Source: Bradyrhizobium sp. 200 (GTDB lineage Bacteria > Pseudomonadota > Alphaproteobacteria > Rhizobiales > Xanthobacteraceae). Taken from it: a DNA stretch of 64,000 nt. Within the stretch, counting starts at the first letter, position 1; every line of letters begins with the position of its first letter. The notes beneath the pieces were generated by a model. The model was not told the origin of the DNA. It did not search any database and saw only the letters and a program-made list of their open reading frames with translations. Below, piece after piece: positions 9,801 to 16,340 of the stretch. The stretch is from contig NZ_CP064689.1 in the NCBI RefSeq assembly GCF_023100945.1, positions 2,276,001-2,340,000 on the forward strand, given 5' to 3'. The translations under genes were made by a program, and so were the position numbers.

Positions 9801-10335
9801 TGCGGGCCTGGTGCTCGCATCCGCGATGGGGCTCTACCTCTATAACGACGCGAAGGACAAGGCCCGGTTCGAGGGACCGAGCCGCGAATTCCTCGAGGCG
9901 GCGGGTTACAAGCCGGAGATCGCCGCGGCGCTGTCCGACTACAGCAACAACGATGGCGGCAGTGCCGGCCCCGCGCTTGCGGCGACCGCCGCGCGGTTCG
10001 GCGTTACGCCCGAGCAGTTGATGGAGCGGCTCAATCGGATGGATCCCGAGAAGGTGCGCGATCTCGTCGACCAGGCGCACACGGTCGATCAGGATGATTC
10101 GGGGCGCTTCCCGCTCACGGCGGCCAACGATCGCAACGTATGGGCGCCTCCAGGCAAAGATCCCGCGTTCGGTGGAAGCTATCTTTATGACCCGCAGGAT
10201 CACCGTTTCCGGGGCGAGTATCGTGCCGTGCCGGGAAGCTGGTACCCGGCGCGAATGGAAGATCCCAATCCGCGAAGCATGACGGCGCTGCGCGACTATG
10301 CGCGGGTACTGTTCGGCGAGGCCATCCTGGGCTGA
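6811..10335 (+). CDS. Giant LysM-domain protein with duplicated helical module
   Basis: This protein has 1174 residues and starts at ATG 6811, eight bases after GGAG. Residues 1-80 are disordered and Ala/Gln/Ser-rich with no signal peptide. A LysM domain spans about 83-129 (KPGDTLYGISQEY ... IKPGDVVFVPN), which in other proteins binds peptidoglycan or chitin-like glycans. Residues about 151-382 contain two copies of a 116-residue helical module (ASLxxMAxDPNxTPxxRKLA). The middle is mostly helical with no recognisable enzyme motif. Residues about 965-1012 are Gly/Ala-rich and hydrophobic. The LysM is closely related to that of the next gene, and the disordered N-terminus resembles those of other proteins in this block. 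A secreted effector or cell-surface protein is likely, but no activity can be assigned. Confidence 0.75.
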   Translation: MSGVSPARSVTEKRQAPSEQATADDRKAAPANASQAQPGASQDNRAADTGQTDPQFDAALQKAQRERSRVDGNPQRVRGNAISHEAKPGDTLYGISQEYRAPFSDVLKANKQFRDPDRIKPGDVVFVPNADPRVVSAREQVAGAHRAEENVASLEQMARDPNSTPSARKLANIELEGARGEVSKRWGDIQRSVENELREAGRNQPLPDLATKSALDEIRGRVPDDPTYQGTVERARAAVDREWRQAGTTQAELDGLVRDAQAADRSVASLQAMAHDPNATPGERKLASMELREAQNAAGTAWGNVRTEVEGQLRLIGTGKPYPEEVVQPQIDEFKRSLPRDPKVAETIDAAYRNVTDDWRKQGWTRDTLGVVVDKYGAVALAQRDVDAARSAGPEGQARLPGLEAQLETQRMALREEIERQLDSVAGQVPPEQREMAIGARAALIQEHGPDDAAFKEIVDQATYNKTVQPGVDAVRNAYQTGGAKAAAETLRQQTENVSPETAERIVAASLPTIDSVAADMKRSLTEGGPIGYQDVAGVYGNIATATDYAARGNDGAQVTSQVATTMLRHLPSEKFQPHFQDSPAYPLPAYQEAVMQSVSGGTGATLALEMATQLKDAGRTSEADSVLSATQVGVEVLQGKIEDDVKAFGDATAEVSRLRADWSGTMSPEQLDRVTVEYVGKRPDLLPNFDRAYNAVDGLGYGAVRTSLALNNALPRLQGLPTTERLTETRNEFVSSKETQFAMGLSDKGSNEVLRIVLGQDAGTLSPSASPNSSVSSTRGFVKEFGNALMTSQPSSSSAVVDLGAGASAAIPSAGATASNTVRDIFGTGQDVKLDPKKASAFLGSMNGLGAAFNGYQAGLAWDKFAKDPGHLLNMTKAVYYSIGTGKETAELLAVGAQRGWLGLGNIPGADRLSTSILAKANRTGLALEPGWVKFSTYFKIGGGLIDGAFAIDAASRGDWIASGLYTTSASGGFLMAAGSVASSGGWLATWGGPVGAGLVLASAMGLYLYNDAKDKARFEGPSREFLEAAGYKPEIAAALSDYSNNDGGSAGPALAATAARFGVTPEQLMERLNRMDPEKVRDLVDQAHTVDQDDSGRFPLTAANDRNVWAPPGKDPAFGGSYLYDPQDHRFRGEYRAVPGSWYPARMEDPNPRSMTALRDYARVLFGEAILG
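7261..7956 (+). repeat. Tandem duplication of a 116-residue coding module
   Basis: Two adjacent in-frame copies of 348 bases begin at 7261 and 7609. At protein level both share ASL-x2-MA-x-DPN-x-TP-x2-RKLA, a WG pair, VE-x2-LR-x2-G, a P-x-DP turn, and a WR-Q-G segment. The copies have diverged clearly in sequence, so the duplication is old. Confidence 0.7.
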
Positions 10336-10494
10336 GCGAGAATCGATCGTCCATGCGCGGGCGCCGTCCCTACAGCTCCGGCTCGTCAGGTCGATGTCAG
10401 GTCAGCGCGGTATTCAATGCGGGAGAAGCGGTGGCGCAGCCACCCGCGGGTTCGTCGAAGCGGCGGACATCGTTAGCAACTAGCGGATTAGACA

Positions 10495-12066
10495 ATGGCG
10501 AAGGTCATCGACAGGCCTCTCGCCGCCCGCTCGCAGCGGACGGCGGTCAAGGACGAAAGCAACGACGCTCAAGCCTGGTCCGAGAGCCTGAAGCGCGCGA
10601 GCCAGCCTGACGCGGCCCGTGTTGAGCGCACATCGGCGGCCCAACAGCGGCCGGCCGGTCCCGATGTTGCCAACGACAACGTCGTCCAGCACCGCGTCAA
10701 GGAAGGCGACTCGCTCTGGAGTATTTCGCGCCAGTACGACCGTCCGTTCCCCGACGTGCTTAAGGCCAATCCGCAGTTTCGCGATCCGGACCTGATCCAT
10801 CCCGGCGAGATCGTGCATGTGCCGATGGGTTCGCCGCCGCGGCCGAGTGTACCGCCTCCGAGCCCACCGCCTCCGACTGGAGGACCGAATGCACCGCCTC
10901 CCACGGGGGCACCGAACGGACCGCCTCCCACCGGAGCGCCGAACGCGCCGCCTTCGTCGAGCTCGGGCGTCCCGTGTGGCGTCGACGCGAGCGTCGGCGC
11001 AGCCTGCGCTGCAAATGCAACCTTGCCTTGCGGCGTCGATCTGGGCGTCGGCACCGCCTGTGGCGGCAACTTCTCGCCCTGCGCCGGCAAGTACAGCGAG
11101 GGCACCGTGTGCGGCGCAAAGGGGAGCGCCTGTGCCGCCAATGCTGGGATAGGTACGGTTTGCGGCGTCGACGTCGGTGCCTGCGGCGCCGCCGCGGGCG
11201 TCGGTACGGCGTGCGGGGCAAAGGAAACCGCCTGTGGGGCGAACCTCGGGGTCGGTTCGGCCTGCGCCACCAACTTTGGAGCCTGCAGCGCCAAGACGAC
11301 GGACGGAAAGGCCTGCGGCGTCGACGGAAGCACCTGCGGCTCAAGGTACAGCGGCCCGAAGGCCTGCGGGGTCGACGGCAACCTCGCTTGCGGCGCCAAG
11401 GGCGACGCTGGCGTGTGCGGCACCGACGGGAACGTCTGCGGTACCGACGGCACGATCCATGCCTGCGTGTCCGACGGAGATGTCTGTGGATCCAATGTCG
11501 GCGCCGAAGCCTGCGGCGTCGACGGCAACGCCTGCGGCACAGACGCGACCGTCGAAGCCTGTGCTGCCGATGGCAACGCCTGCGGCGTCGACGGAGGCGC
11601 GGAGGCCTGTGTCGCGGACGGCAATGCTTGCGGCGCGGATGCGACCGTCGAAGCTTGCGGGGCCGATGGCAACGTTTGCGGCGCCGATGTCGGCGCTGAA
11701 GCCTGTGCGGCGGACAGCAATGCGTGCGGCGCGGATGCGTCCGTCGAGGCCTGCGCCGCAGACGCCAACGCCTGCGCGGCCGACGCGGTCGCGGAGGCTT
11801 GCGCAGCCGACGCCGACGCCTGTGCGGCCAACGCGTCGGCTGACGCCTGTGTCGCCGATGCCGATGCGTGCGCGGCCAACGCGTCGGTCGATGCTTGCGC
11901 GGCCGATGCGGATGCCTGCGCCGCCAAGGCGGGTGCCGACGCTTGCGGTGTCGATACGGGCGTCTGCGCAGCCAATCTCGGTGGCGTCTGCGGCGTCGAT
12001 GCGCCGGTGCTCGATCCAATCTCGTTCTGCGCGGTGAATGTCATTCCGATTCTGCCATCATGCTGA
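10495..12066 (+). CDS. LysM / Cys-rich repeat protein, candidate giant RiPP precursor
   Basis: This protein has 523 residues. Residues 1-64 are disordered, 65-110 form a LysM domain (KEGDSLWSISRQY ... IHPGEIVHVP), and 111-160 are a Pro-rich linker (PPPTGAPN repeats). Residues 161-523 hold all 44 cysteines. The Cys spacing alternates 10/7 in the first part (Cys1-16) and 9/7 in the second (Cys17-41). Almost every Cys sits in C-x-x-D (25 times), C-x-x-N (10) or C-x-x-K (6). The last residue is Cys. The stop codon overlaps the start of the next gene, and a radical SAM/SPASM enzyme follows two genes on. Regular C-x-x-D spacing beside such an enzyme suggests thioether (ranthipeptide-like) or other radical modification. 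That is inference; a disulfide-rich or metal-binding surface protein is the alternative. No clear Shine-Dalgarno precedes ATG 10495. Confidence 0.8.
   Translation: MAKVIDRPLAARSQRTAVKDESNDAQAWSESLKRASQPDAARVERTSAAQQRPAGPDVANDNVVQHRVKEGDSLWSISRQYDRPFPDVLKANPQFRDPDLIHPGEIVHVPMGSPPRPSVPPPSPPPPTGGPNAPPPTGAPNGPPPTGAPNAPPSSSSGVPCGVDASVGAACAANATLPCGVDLGVGTACGGNFSPCAGKYSEGTVCGAKGSACAANAGIGTVCGVDVGACGAAAGVGTACGAKETACGANLGVGSACATNFGACSAKTTDGKACGVDGSTCGSRYSGPKACGVDGNLACGAKGDAGVCGTDGNVCGTDGTIHACVSDGDVCGSNVGAEACGVDGNACGTDATVEACAADGNACGVDGGAEACVADGNACGADATVEACGADGNVCGADVGAEACAADSNACGADASVEACAADANACAADAVAEACAADADACAANASADACVADADACAANASVDACAADADACAAKAGADACGVDTGVCAANLGGVCGVDAPVLDPISFCAVNVIPILPSC
10975..12063 (+). 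repeat. Cys-rich 16/17-residue coding repeats
   Basis: The region encodes residues 161-523. Its first part (to about 11388) has a 17-residue period, for example C-G-V-D-V-G-A-C-G-A-A-A-G-V-G-T-A. The later part has a 16-residue period of the type EACAADGNACGVDGGA. The DNA copies are imperfect and drift in third positions, so selection acts on the protein pattern. Spacing breaks only at the ends and at residue 299. Confidence 0.85.
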
Positions 12067-12560
12067 TGATCGACATGCGCAACTCAACCGCGCGTATCAC
12101 CATGCGCGAGATCGCAGCAGCGGGCCGCCGCTACGCGTCGAACCCGATCGCGCTCTCGAGCTTCATGGCGGGCGTGCGGCTCACGCCGGACGTGCTGCTG
12201 GAAGGTACCTGGCGGAACACGGCCGGTGCGGCGGGAAACTTCGCGTTCTTCCGCAATCTCATGCTGGGGTTGCTGCCGCGTCTTTACGATCTGCGCCACC
12301 TGGAGGCGCTGGGCGGCCGGTTCGCGCTGCGCGTGACGGGAATCGGTCGCCACGGCGATTTCACTACCATGGTCGTTAACCGGCGCGTGATCACGCTGAC
12401 CGGACTGCCGCTCGACGAGGCCTCCGGCACCGCCATCGTCGACGCCTCGGTCCGCGCGGACGTATTCCTCGCCTTGTGGAACGACATGCTTGCCGAACTG
12501 GCGGAAACGACGCTGGCGCAGATTGCGGCGGCGAGAGGCGCACCGTCGCAGGCGCGCTAA
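12060..12560 (+). CDS. Unknown protein of the Cys-repeat/radical SAM operon
   Basis: ATG 12060 lies inside the end of the precursor gene. A second ATG at 12066 overlaps the TGA stop in the form TGATG, so translation is probably coupled whichever start is used (166 or 164 residues). The protein is soluble, mixed alpha/beta, without Cys, signal peptide or membrane segment. Notable segments are NPIALSSFMAGVRLTPDVL, ALRVTGIGRHGDFTTMVVNRR and a C-terminal helix rich in Ala/Leu. I do not recognise the family. Its position between precursor and maturase suggests a dedicated partner, for example in precursor binding or enzyme scaffolding, but nothing in the sequence proves this. Confidence 0.7.
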   Translation: MLMIDMRNSTARITMREIAAAGRRYASNPIALSSFMAGVRLTPDVLLEGTWRNTAGAAGNFAFFRNLMLGLLPRLYDLRHLEALGGRFALRVTGIGRHGDFTTMVVNRRVITLTGLPLDEASGTAIVDASVRADVFLALWNDMLAELAETTLAQIAAARGAPSQAR

Positions 12561-12578
12561 GCAGGAAGGAACGAGCCG

Positions 12579-14300
12579 ATGCCGGACTTCGAATGCCAGG
12601 TATCCCAGGACGGCGAGCAGCAGGCTGCGGAGGCCGCGTTGCTGGCGCAGAATTCCGCGCGAACGAGCGCATTGGAGGCGGCGGCCCGGCAGACGCTGTC
12701 GACCGTTCATGGCCGCCAGCGCGAGGCGGCAGCGAGCCGCTACAAGGTCTCGCGCTACGATATTCCGGTCAGGCTTGCCGATGGTGCCGCGCTGCTCTTC
12801 AATTCGCGGACACGCTCACTCATCTTGCTATCCGACGGCGAGGCTAAGGCCTATCGCGAACTGGCCGAGCGACCGGACTTCTCGGTCGGACAGGTGAGCG
12901 ACCGCCTGCTGCTCGAAGCCCTCGCCGGCGGCGGCCACGTGGTCGGCGCAATGGTCAACGAGCTTGCCGTCGTGCGCGACAGCTACGAAGCGACACGGAG
13001 CGCCAAGGGCAGCCTGACAATTACGATCGCACCGACCATGGCCTGCAATTTCGCTTGCGGCTATTGCTTCCAAGGCCTGAACAAGCCGACCACGAAGATG
13101 AAGCCGGACGTGCAGAACGCGATCGTCGACTTCGTCAAGGCGAAAAAGGACCTCAAGTCGCTGAATATCGTCTGGTACGGCGGCGAGCCGCTGATGGGCA
13201 AGGAATCGATCTTCCGTCTGTCAGACCTGCTGATCTCCTACTGCGACAAGCGCAAGATCGCCTACAGCGCCGGAATCGTCTCCAACGCCTGGTTCCTGAA
13301 CGGCGAAATGGCCGCACAGCTCTACACCCGCAGAGTCCGCTGGGTGCAAGTGACCATCGACGGCGATCGCGGGACGCACGACAAGATGCGGCCCCTGACG
13401 TCGGGGCACGGCACCTTCGACCGCATTCTCGACAATATCGCCGAAGCGCTGGACCAGACGGCGATCTCGATCAATGCCCGTGTCAATGTCGGCCAGAGCA
13501 ACGTCGACAAGGTGGACGGCATGCTCGATTGCTTCGTCGAGCGCAACTTCGCCAAGCGCGGTAATTTCAGCGTCTACTTCGCGCCCATCGAGGCTTCGAC
13601 GCCGGAGAGCGGCAGCGCCTTCGAGGAAAAGCTTTCCCGCGCGGAATTCAATCGCAAGGTGCTGGCACTGGAGGAGCGCGCGAGGCGTCTTGGCTTCGCG
13701 TCCATCCAGGCGCCGTCGAACGGCTTTGCCGGAATGTGCGTGGCGGCCTCGCATGGCGGCTATGTCGTGTCGGGCGAGGGAGACGTGCACAAGTGCTGGG
13801 AAACGGCGCACGATCCCAGCAAGCGGACCGGCACCATCTTCGAGCCGGACAAGCTCCACGACAGCGTCAACGCCAGCCTGTGGTCGCAATGGACGCCATT
13901 CGACAATCCGGTTTGCGCGTCGTGCAAGATATTGCCGATGTGCGGCGGCTTCTGTGGACACCGTTTCGTCTACAGCAATCCGGAGGAAGCCGCGCTGCCC
14001 TGTCCAAGCTGGAAATGGAATACGGCCGAATACATCTTCAGCCGCGCCAAGGATCTCGGCGTGGTCTCGGCTGACCAATGGCTGCCTGAGGAAGCAACCG
14101 TCGAAGCCAGGCAATCCGGCGAGCGTCATTCGCTGGATTCGCTGCAGGCCGCCCAGGCGCGCGTGCTGGAGAAGGTGAGCGCGCTGCACGGACGGCAGAT
14201 CGACCGCGCGATGCTTTTCGCCGGCGAAGCGGCGCTGGAGCTTGCGCCTTCACGCGAGCCGACCGAAGCAGACCAGGTGCTGGAGAGTTCAGTGCCGTGA
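12579..14300 (+). CDS. Radical SAM/SPASM peptide maturase
   Basis: This 573-residue protein starts at ATG 12579 behind GGAAGGAAC. Residues about 45-140 form an N-terminal domain (LFNSRTRSLILLSDGEAKAY) of the kind that often acts as a peptide-recognition region in maturases. The radical SAM core begins at CNFACGYC (Cys156, 160, 163), which binds the 4Fe-4S cluster that cleaves S-adenosylmethionine, followed by the WYGGEP motif. The C-terminal SPASM region supplies further cluster ligands: Cys406, Cys446-x2-Cys449-x5-Cys455-x3-Cys459 and Cys475. SPASM maturases install thioether or carbon-carbon links in ribosomal peptides. The obvious candidate substrate is the 44-Cys protein two genes upstream. 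The stop overlaps the next start (GTGA). Confidence 0.92.
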   Translation: MPDFECQVSQDGEQQAAEAALLAQNSARTSALEAAARQTLSTVHGRQREAAASRYKVSRYDIPVRLADGAALLFNSRTRSLILLSDGEAKAYRELAERPDFSVGQVSDRLLLEALAGGGHVVGAMVNELAVVRDSYEATRSAKGSLTITIAPTMACNFACGYCFQGLNKPTTKMKPDVQNAIVDFVKAKKDLKSLNIVWYGGEPLMGKESIFRLSDLLISYCDKRKIAYSAGIVSNAWFLNGEMAAQLYTRRVRWVQVTIDGDRGTHDKMRPLTSGHGTFDRILDNIAEALDQTAISINARVNVGQSNVDKVDGMLDCFVERNFAKRGNFSVYFAPIEASTPESGSAFEEKLSRAEFNRKVLALEERARRLGFASIQAPSNGFAGMCVAASHGGYVVSGEGDVHKCWETAHDPSKRTGTIFEPDKLHDSVNASLWSQWTPFDNPVCASCKILPMCGGFCGHRFVYSNPEEAALPCPSWKWNTAEYIFSRAKDLGVVSADQWLPEEATVEARQSGERHSLDSLQAAQARVLEKVSALHGRQIDRAMLFAGEAALELAPSREPTEADQVLESSVP

Positions 14301-15205
14301 ACGCGATCACGCCAGCCAGCGCCTTCGATCTCACCCCCGACAGGTTCGACACCTTTGTCGCCAACACCTTTGCCGGCAACAAAGCGAGTCGCCATGTGCG
14401 CGACCGCCTGATCGCGCAGGTCGACGGAGGCCGACTCGATCACATGCTGTTGCGCGCACGCAGTGGGCTAGCCTTGTCTGATGCGGTCAACCGGAAGGCT
14501 GCGCTGAACATCATCGATTTCGCCTTTGAGCCGCTCGTCCTGCAGGGCATGTCGGCGGATCAGGCGGTACGGTACCTCGGCGCCGTGGAGAACACGCTAC
14601 GGGTTCACGAGGCGCGCGGGCTCGACGGCTTCGGTCCGCTCTGGGTCGATACGATCCACCATGTCTGCGTCTTCTCCGTGCTGTTTCAGCTTGCGGCGTT
14701 TCTCGGCAAGAACCGGCGGTTCAGCCAGGTGGTCCTGCTGCACCAGGGGCGGCGGCCCGAGCCTCGGCTGCGGATCGTCGTCGACCTCCTGCGTCGCGCG
14801 CACGGTGTCGCTCTGGTGCTGCTCCCGCTCCAGGGGCACTGGTTCCCGCGCCTTGCACGCCTTACGACCCCAAGCACAGTCATCTTTTATCTCACCGACA
14901 TGCCGCCGGAGGCCTTTCCTCACGCGGCGCGGAGACAGCGCGGCCAGTCGCGCCTTCTGCTTGCCCATGAACCGGGCGCGGCGCTTCAGATCGAAACGGT
15001 CTCCGGCTCGCAGAGCTTTGCCCGCCGGCTCGGAGCGACGCGAATTGCGCTCGACTATCCGTCGACGGACAGCGTGCGCATCCGGCCGGCTGGTGCGGAC
15101 GAGGCCGAGCTGTCTCTCTGTCCGCTGGAGGATTGGCTGTTCTGGCCGCTGCTTGGAGCGGCCCGGCAGCAGGCCATCGCGCGAGATGATTTTTCGCGCA
15201 GGTGA
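14297..15205 (+). CDS. Unknown protein coupled to the radical SAM maturase
   Basis: A GTG start at 14297 overlaps the maturase stop (GTGA), giving 302 residues. The N-terminal third is helical. The middle has a hydrophobic alpha/beta stretch (FSQVVLLHQGRR, GVALVLLPLQGHWFPRLARL, STVIFYLTDMPPEAF) that faintly recalls acyltransferase or nucleotide-binding folds, without a catalytic motif I can name. The C-terminus contains the sequence LCPLEDWLFWPLLGAARQQAIA. No signal peptide is visible. The four-base overlap makes a role with the maturase very likely, perhaps tailoring or export of the product. Function unknown. Confidence 0.7.
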   Translation: MNAITPASAFDLTPDRFDTFVANTFAGNKASRHVRDRLIAQVDGGRLDHMLLRARSGLALSDAVNRKAALNIIDFAFEPLVLQGMSADQAVRYLGAVENTLRVHEARGLDGFGPLWVDTIHHVCVFSVLFQLAAFLGKNRRFSQVVLLHQGRRPEPRLRIVVDLLRRAHGVALVLLPLQGHWFPRLARLTTPSTVIFYLTDMPPEAFPHAARRQRGQSRLLLAHEPGAALQIETVSGSQSFARRLGATRIALDYPSTDSVRIRPAGADEAELSLCPLEDWLFWPLLGAARQQAIARDDFSRR

Positions 15206-15222
15206 AGGAGAAGTCGTCAGGC

Positions 15223-15582
15223 ATGCAGCAAGAGGCACAGGCATTCGTCGATGAGTGGGCCCAAACGTTCAACACAGGGAGGGCCGCCGATTTGGCTCGC
15301 TTCTACGCGCCGGATGCGCGGATCGTGCCGCCGGGGCGATCAACTGTTGTCGGCGCGGCGGCGATCTGCGCGTACTTCGCCGACATCCGTGCACAAGGCT
15401 TTCACGACTATGCCGTGGATCTTGGTGATGTGTTCGCAAGGGACGCGTCCCTGGTCGCGTCGGGCCGATGGGCTCTTCAGCGGGCCGACGGCGCCGCTCC
15501 GCAGCTCTACCAGGGCAACTGGCTGAACGTATTCGCACACGGGCGCACGGGCTGGCTTATCGTTGTCCATATGTGGAACTGA
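15223..15582 (+). CDS. SnoaL/NTF2-like fold protein
   Basis: The protein has 119 residues from ATG 15223. An in-frame GTG at 15202 overlaps the previous stop and would add seven residues; an AAGGAG lies between them, 12 bases before the ATG. The sequence follows the DUF4440/SnoaL-like pattern: EWAQTFNTGRAADLARFYAPDARIVPPG at the start, and GRWALQRADGA ... GNWLNVFAHGRTGWLIVVHMWN at the end. This cone-shaped fold serves many small-molecule enzymes and stress proteins. It ends the overlapping operon that starts at 10495, so a link to peptide maturation is possible but unproven. Confidence 0.75.
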   Translation: MQQEAQAFVDEWAQTFNTGRAADLARFYAPDARIVPPGRSTVVGAAAICAYFADIRAQGFHDYAVDLGDVFARDASLVASGRWALQRADGAAPQLYQGNWLNVFAHGRTGWLIVVHMWN

Positions 15583-15655
15583 TCCAGCCCCGATCTGAGA
15601 GATGCGGCGGACCTTCACATCAGGACACGGAGGCGACATCCAGGGAGATGCCGAG

Positions 15656-16177
15656 ATGACTCTGATGCGATGCCCGGATTGTGGCCGGGAGATCAGCGAC
15701 CGGGCGACAGCCTGCCCCGGGTGCGGCAGGCCTTTGCAGGAACGCGGTTCCGCAATGGCTGCGAGCGGGGACCGGGCAGGGCGGCTGCCTTACCTTTATG
15801 AGTACAAGTCCAGGACAATTCTGTTCGGCCTGCCGCTCATCCACGTCATCTTCGGCCCGGCGTGGCTCATCGGCTTCAGGCCGGCTCGAGGTATCATTGC
15901 GGTGGGCAATATCGCGATCGGCTTCGCAGCGTTCGGCGGTGTCGCGATCGGCCTTGCGGCATTCGGCGGTATCAGCCTCGGTGTCGTATGCATGGGCGGA
16001 ATGGCGCTGGCACTCGGCCTGGGCGCAGGCGGAATCGCCACGGGCTATTGGGCGCTGGGCGGCATCGCCATCGGCGTCTACGCGCTCGGCGGGCTCGGGA
16101 TCGGTGCTCACACCCTGCAGAACGATCCCCATATGCCCGGTATGTTCCGCGCCGCGTTCGGCCGCGGGCCGGACTAA
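15656..16177 (+). CDS. Zinc-ribbon protein with ten-residue Gly-rich hydrophobic repeats
   Basis: ATG 15656 (GGGAG upstream) gives 173 residues. Two CPxC knuckles (MRCPDCGREISDRATACPGCGRP) form an N-terminal zinc ribbon. After a hydrophobic segment (ILFGLPLIHVIFGPAWLIGF), about 70 residues consist of a ten-residue repeat of the type V-A-I-G-L-A-A-F-G-G, repeated six to seven times. The repeat could be a membrane-embedded helical array or a beta-solenoid. Zinc-ribbon proteins of this layout are known in bacteria but their role is unclear to me. It follows the Cys-repeat operon after a 73-base gap and may be independent. Confidence 0.7.
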   Translation: MTLMRCPDCGREISDRATACPGCGRPLQERGSAMAASGDRAGRLPYLYEYKSRTILFGLPLIHVIFGPAWLIGFRPARGIIAVGNIAIGFAAFGGVAIGLAAFGGISLGVVCMGGMALALGLGAGGIATGYWALGGIAIGVYALGGLGIGAHTLQNDPHMPGMFRAAFGRGPD

Positions 16178-16340
16178 TTCGAAACCCAGTCTCCTTGATT
16201 TTATTGTGTTTTCGTCCGGGTTCGATCGCGTTCGTCGCGCGTTGGCGAGATCGCTGCCGACGCGAACAGCCTTCGCCTTGCTGCGGCCCTACAGAGTAGC
16301 GATAGCAAACTCGTCGAAGGCGGATCGGAGCGACCGAGAT

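Noticed and set aside
8935..10203. 422-codon minus-strand open frame inside the giant LysM gene
   Set aside because: It has no motifs, no ribosome site and is the antisense shadow of a strongly coding plus-strand region.
10569..12044. Long open frames in other frames and antisense across the Cys-repeat gene
   Set aside because: Low-complexity GC-rich repeats rarely contain stops in any frame. Only the LysM/Cys frame has a domain, a coherent pattern and overlap with the downstream gene.
10975..12063. Possible CRISPR array or other DNA-level tandem repeat
   Set aside because: The units are imperfect, coding and contiguous with no spacers, and variation is concentrated in third positions.
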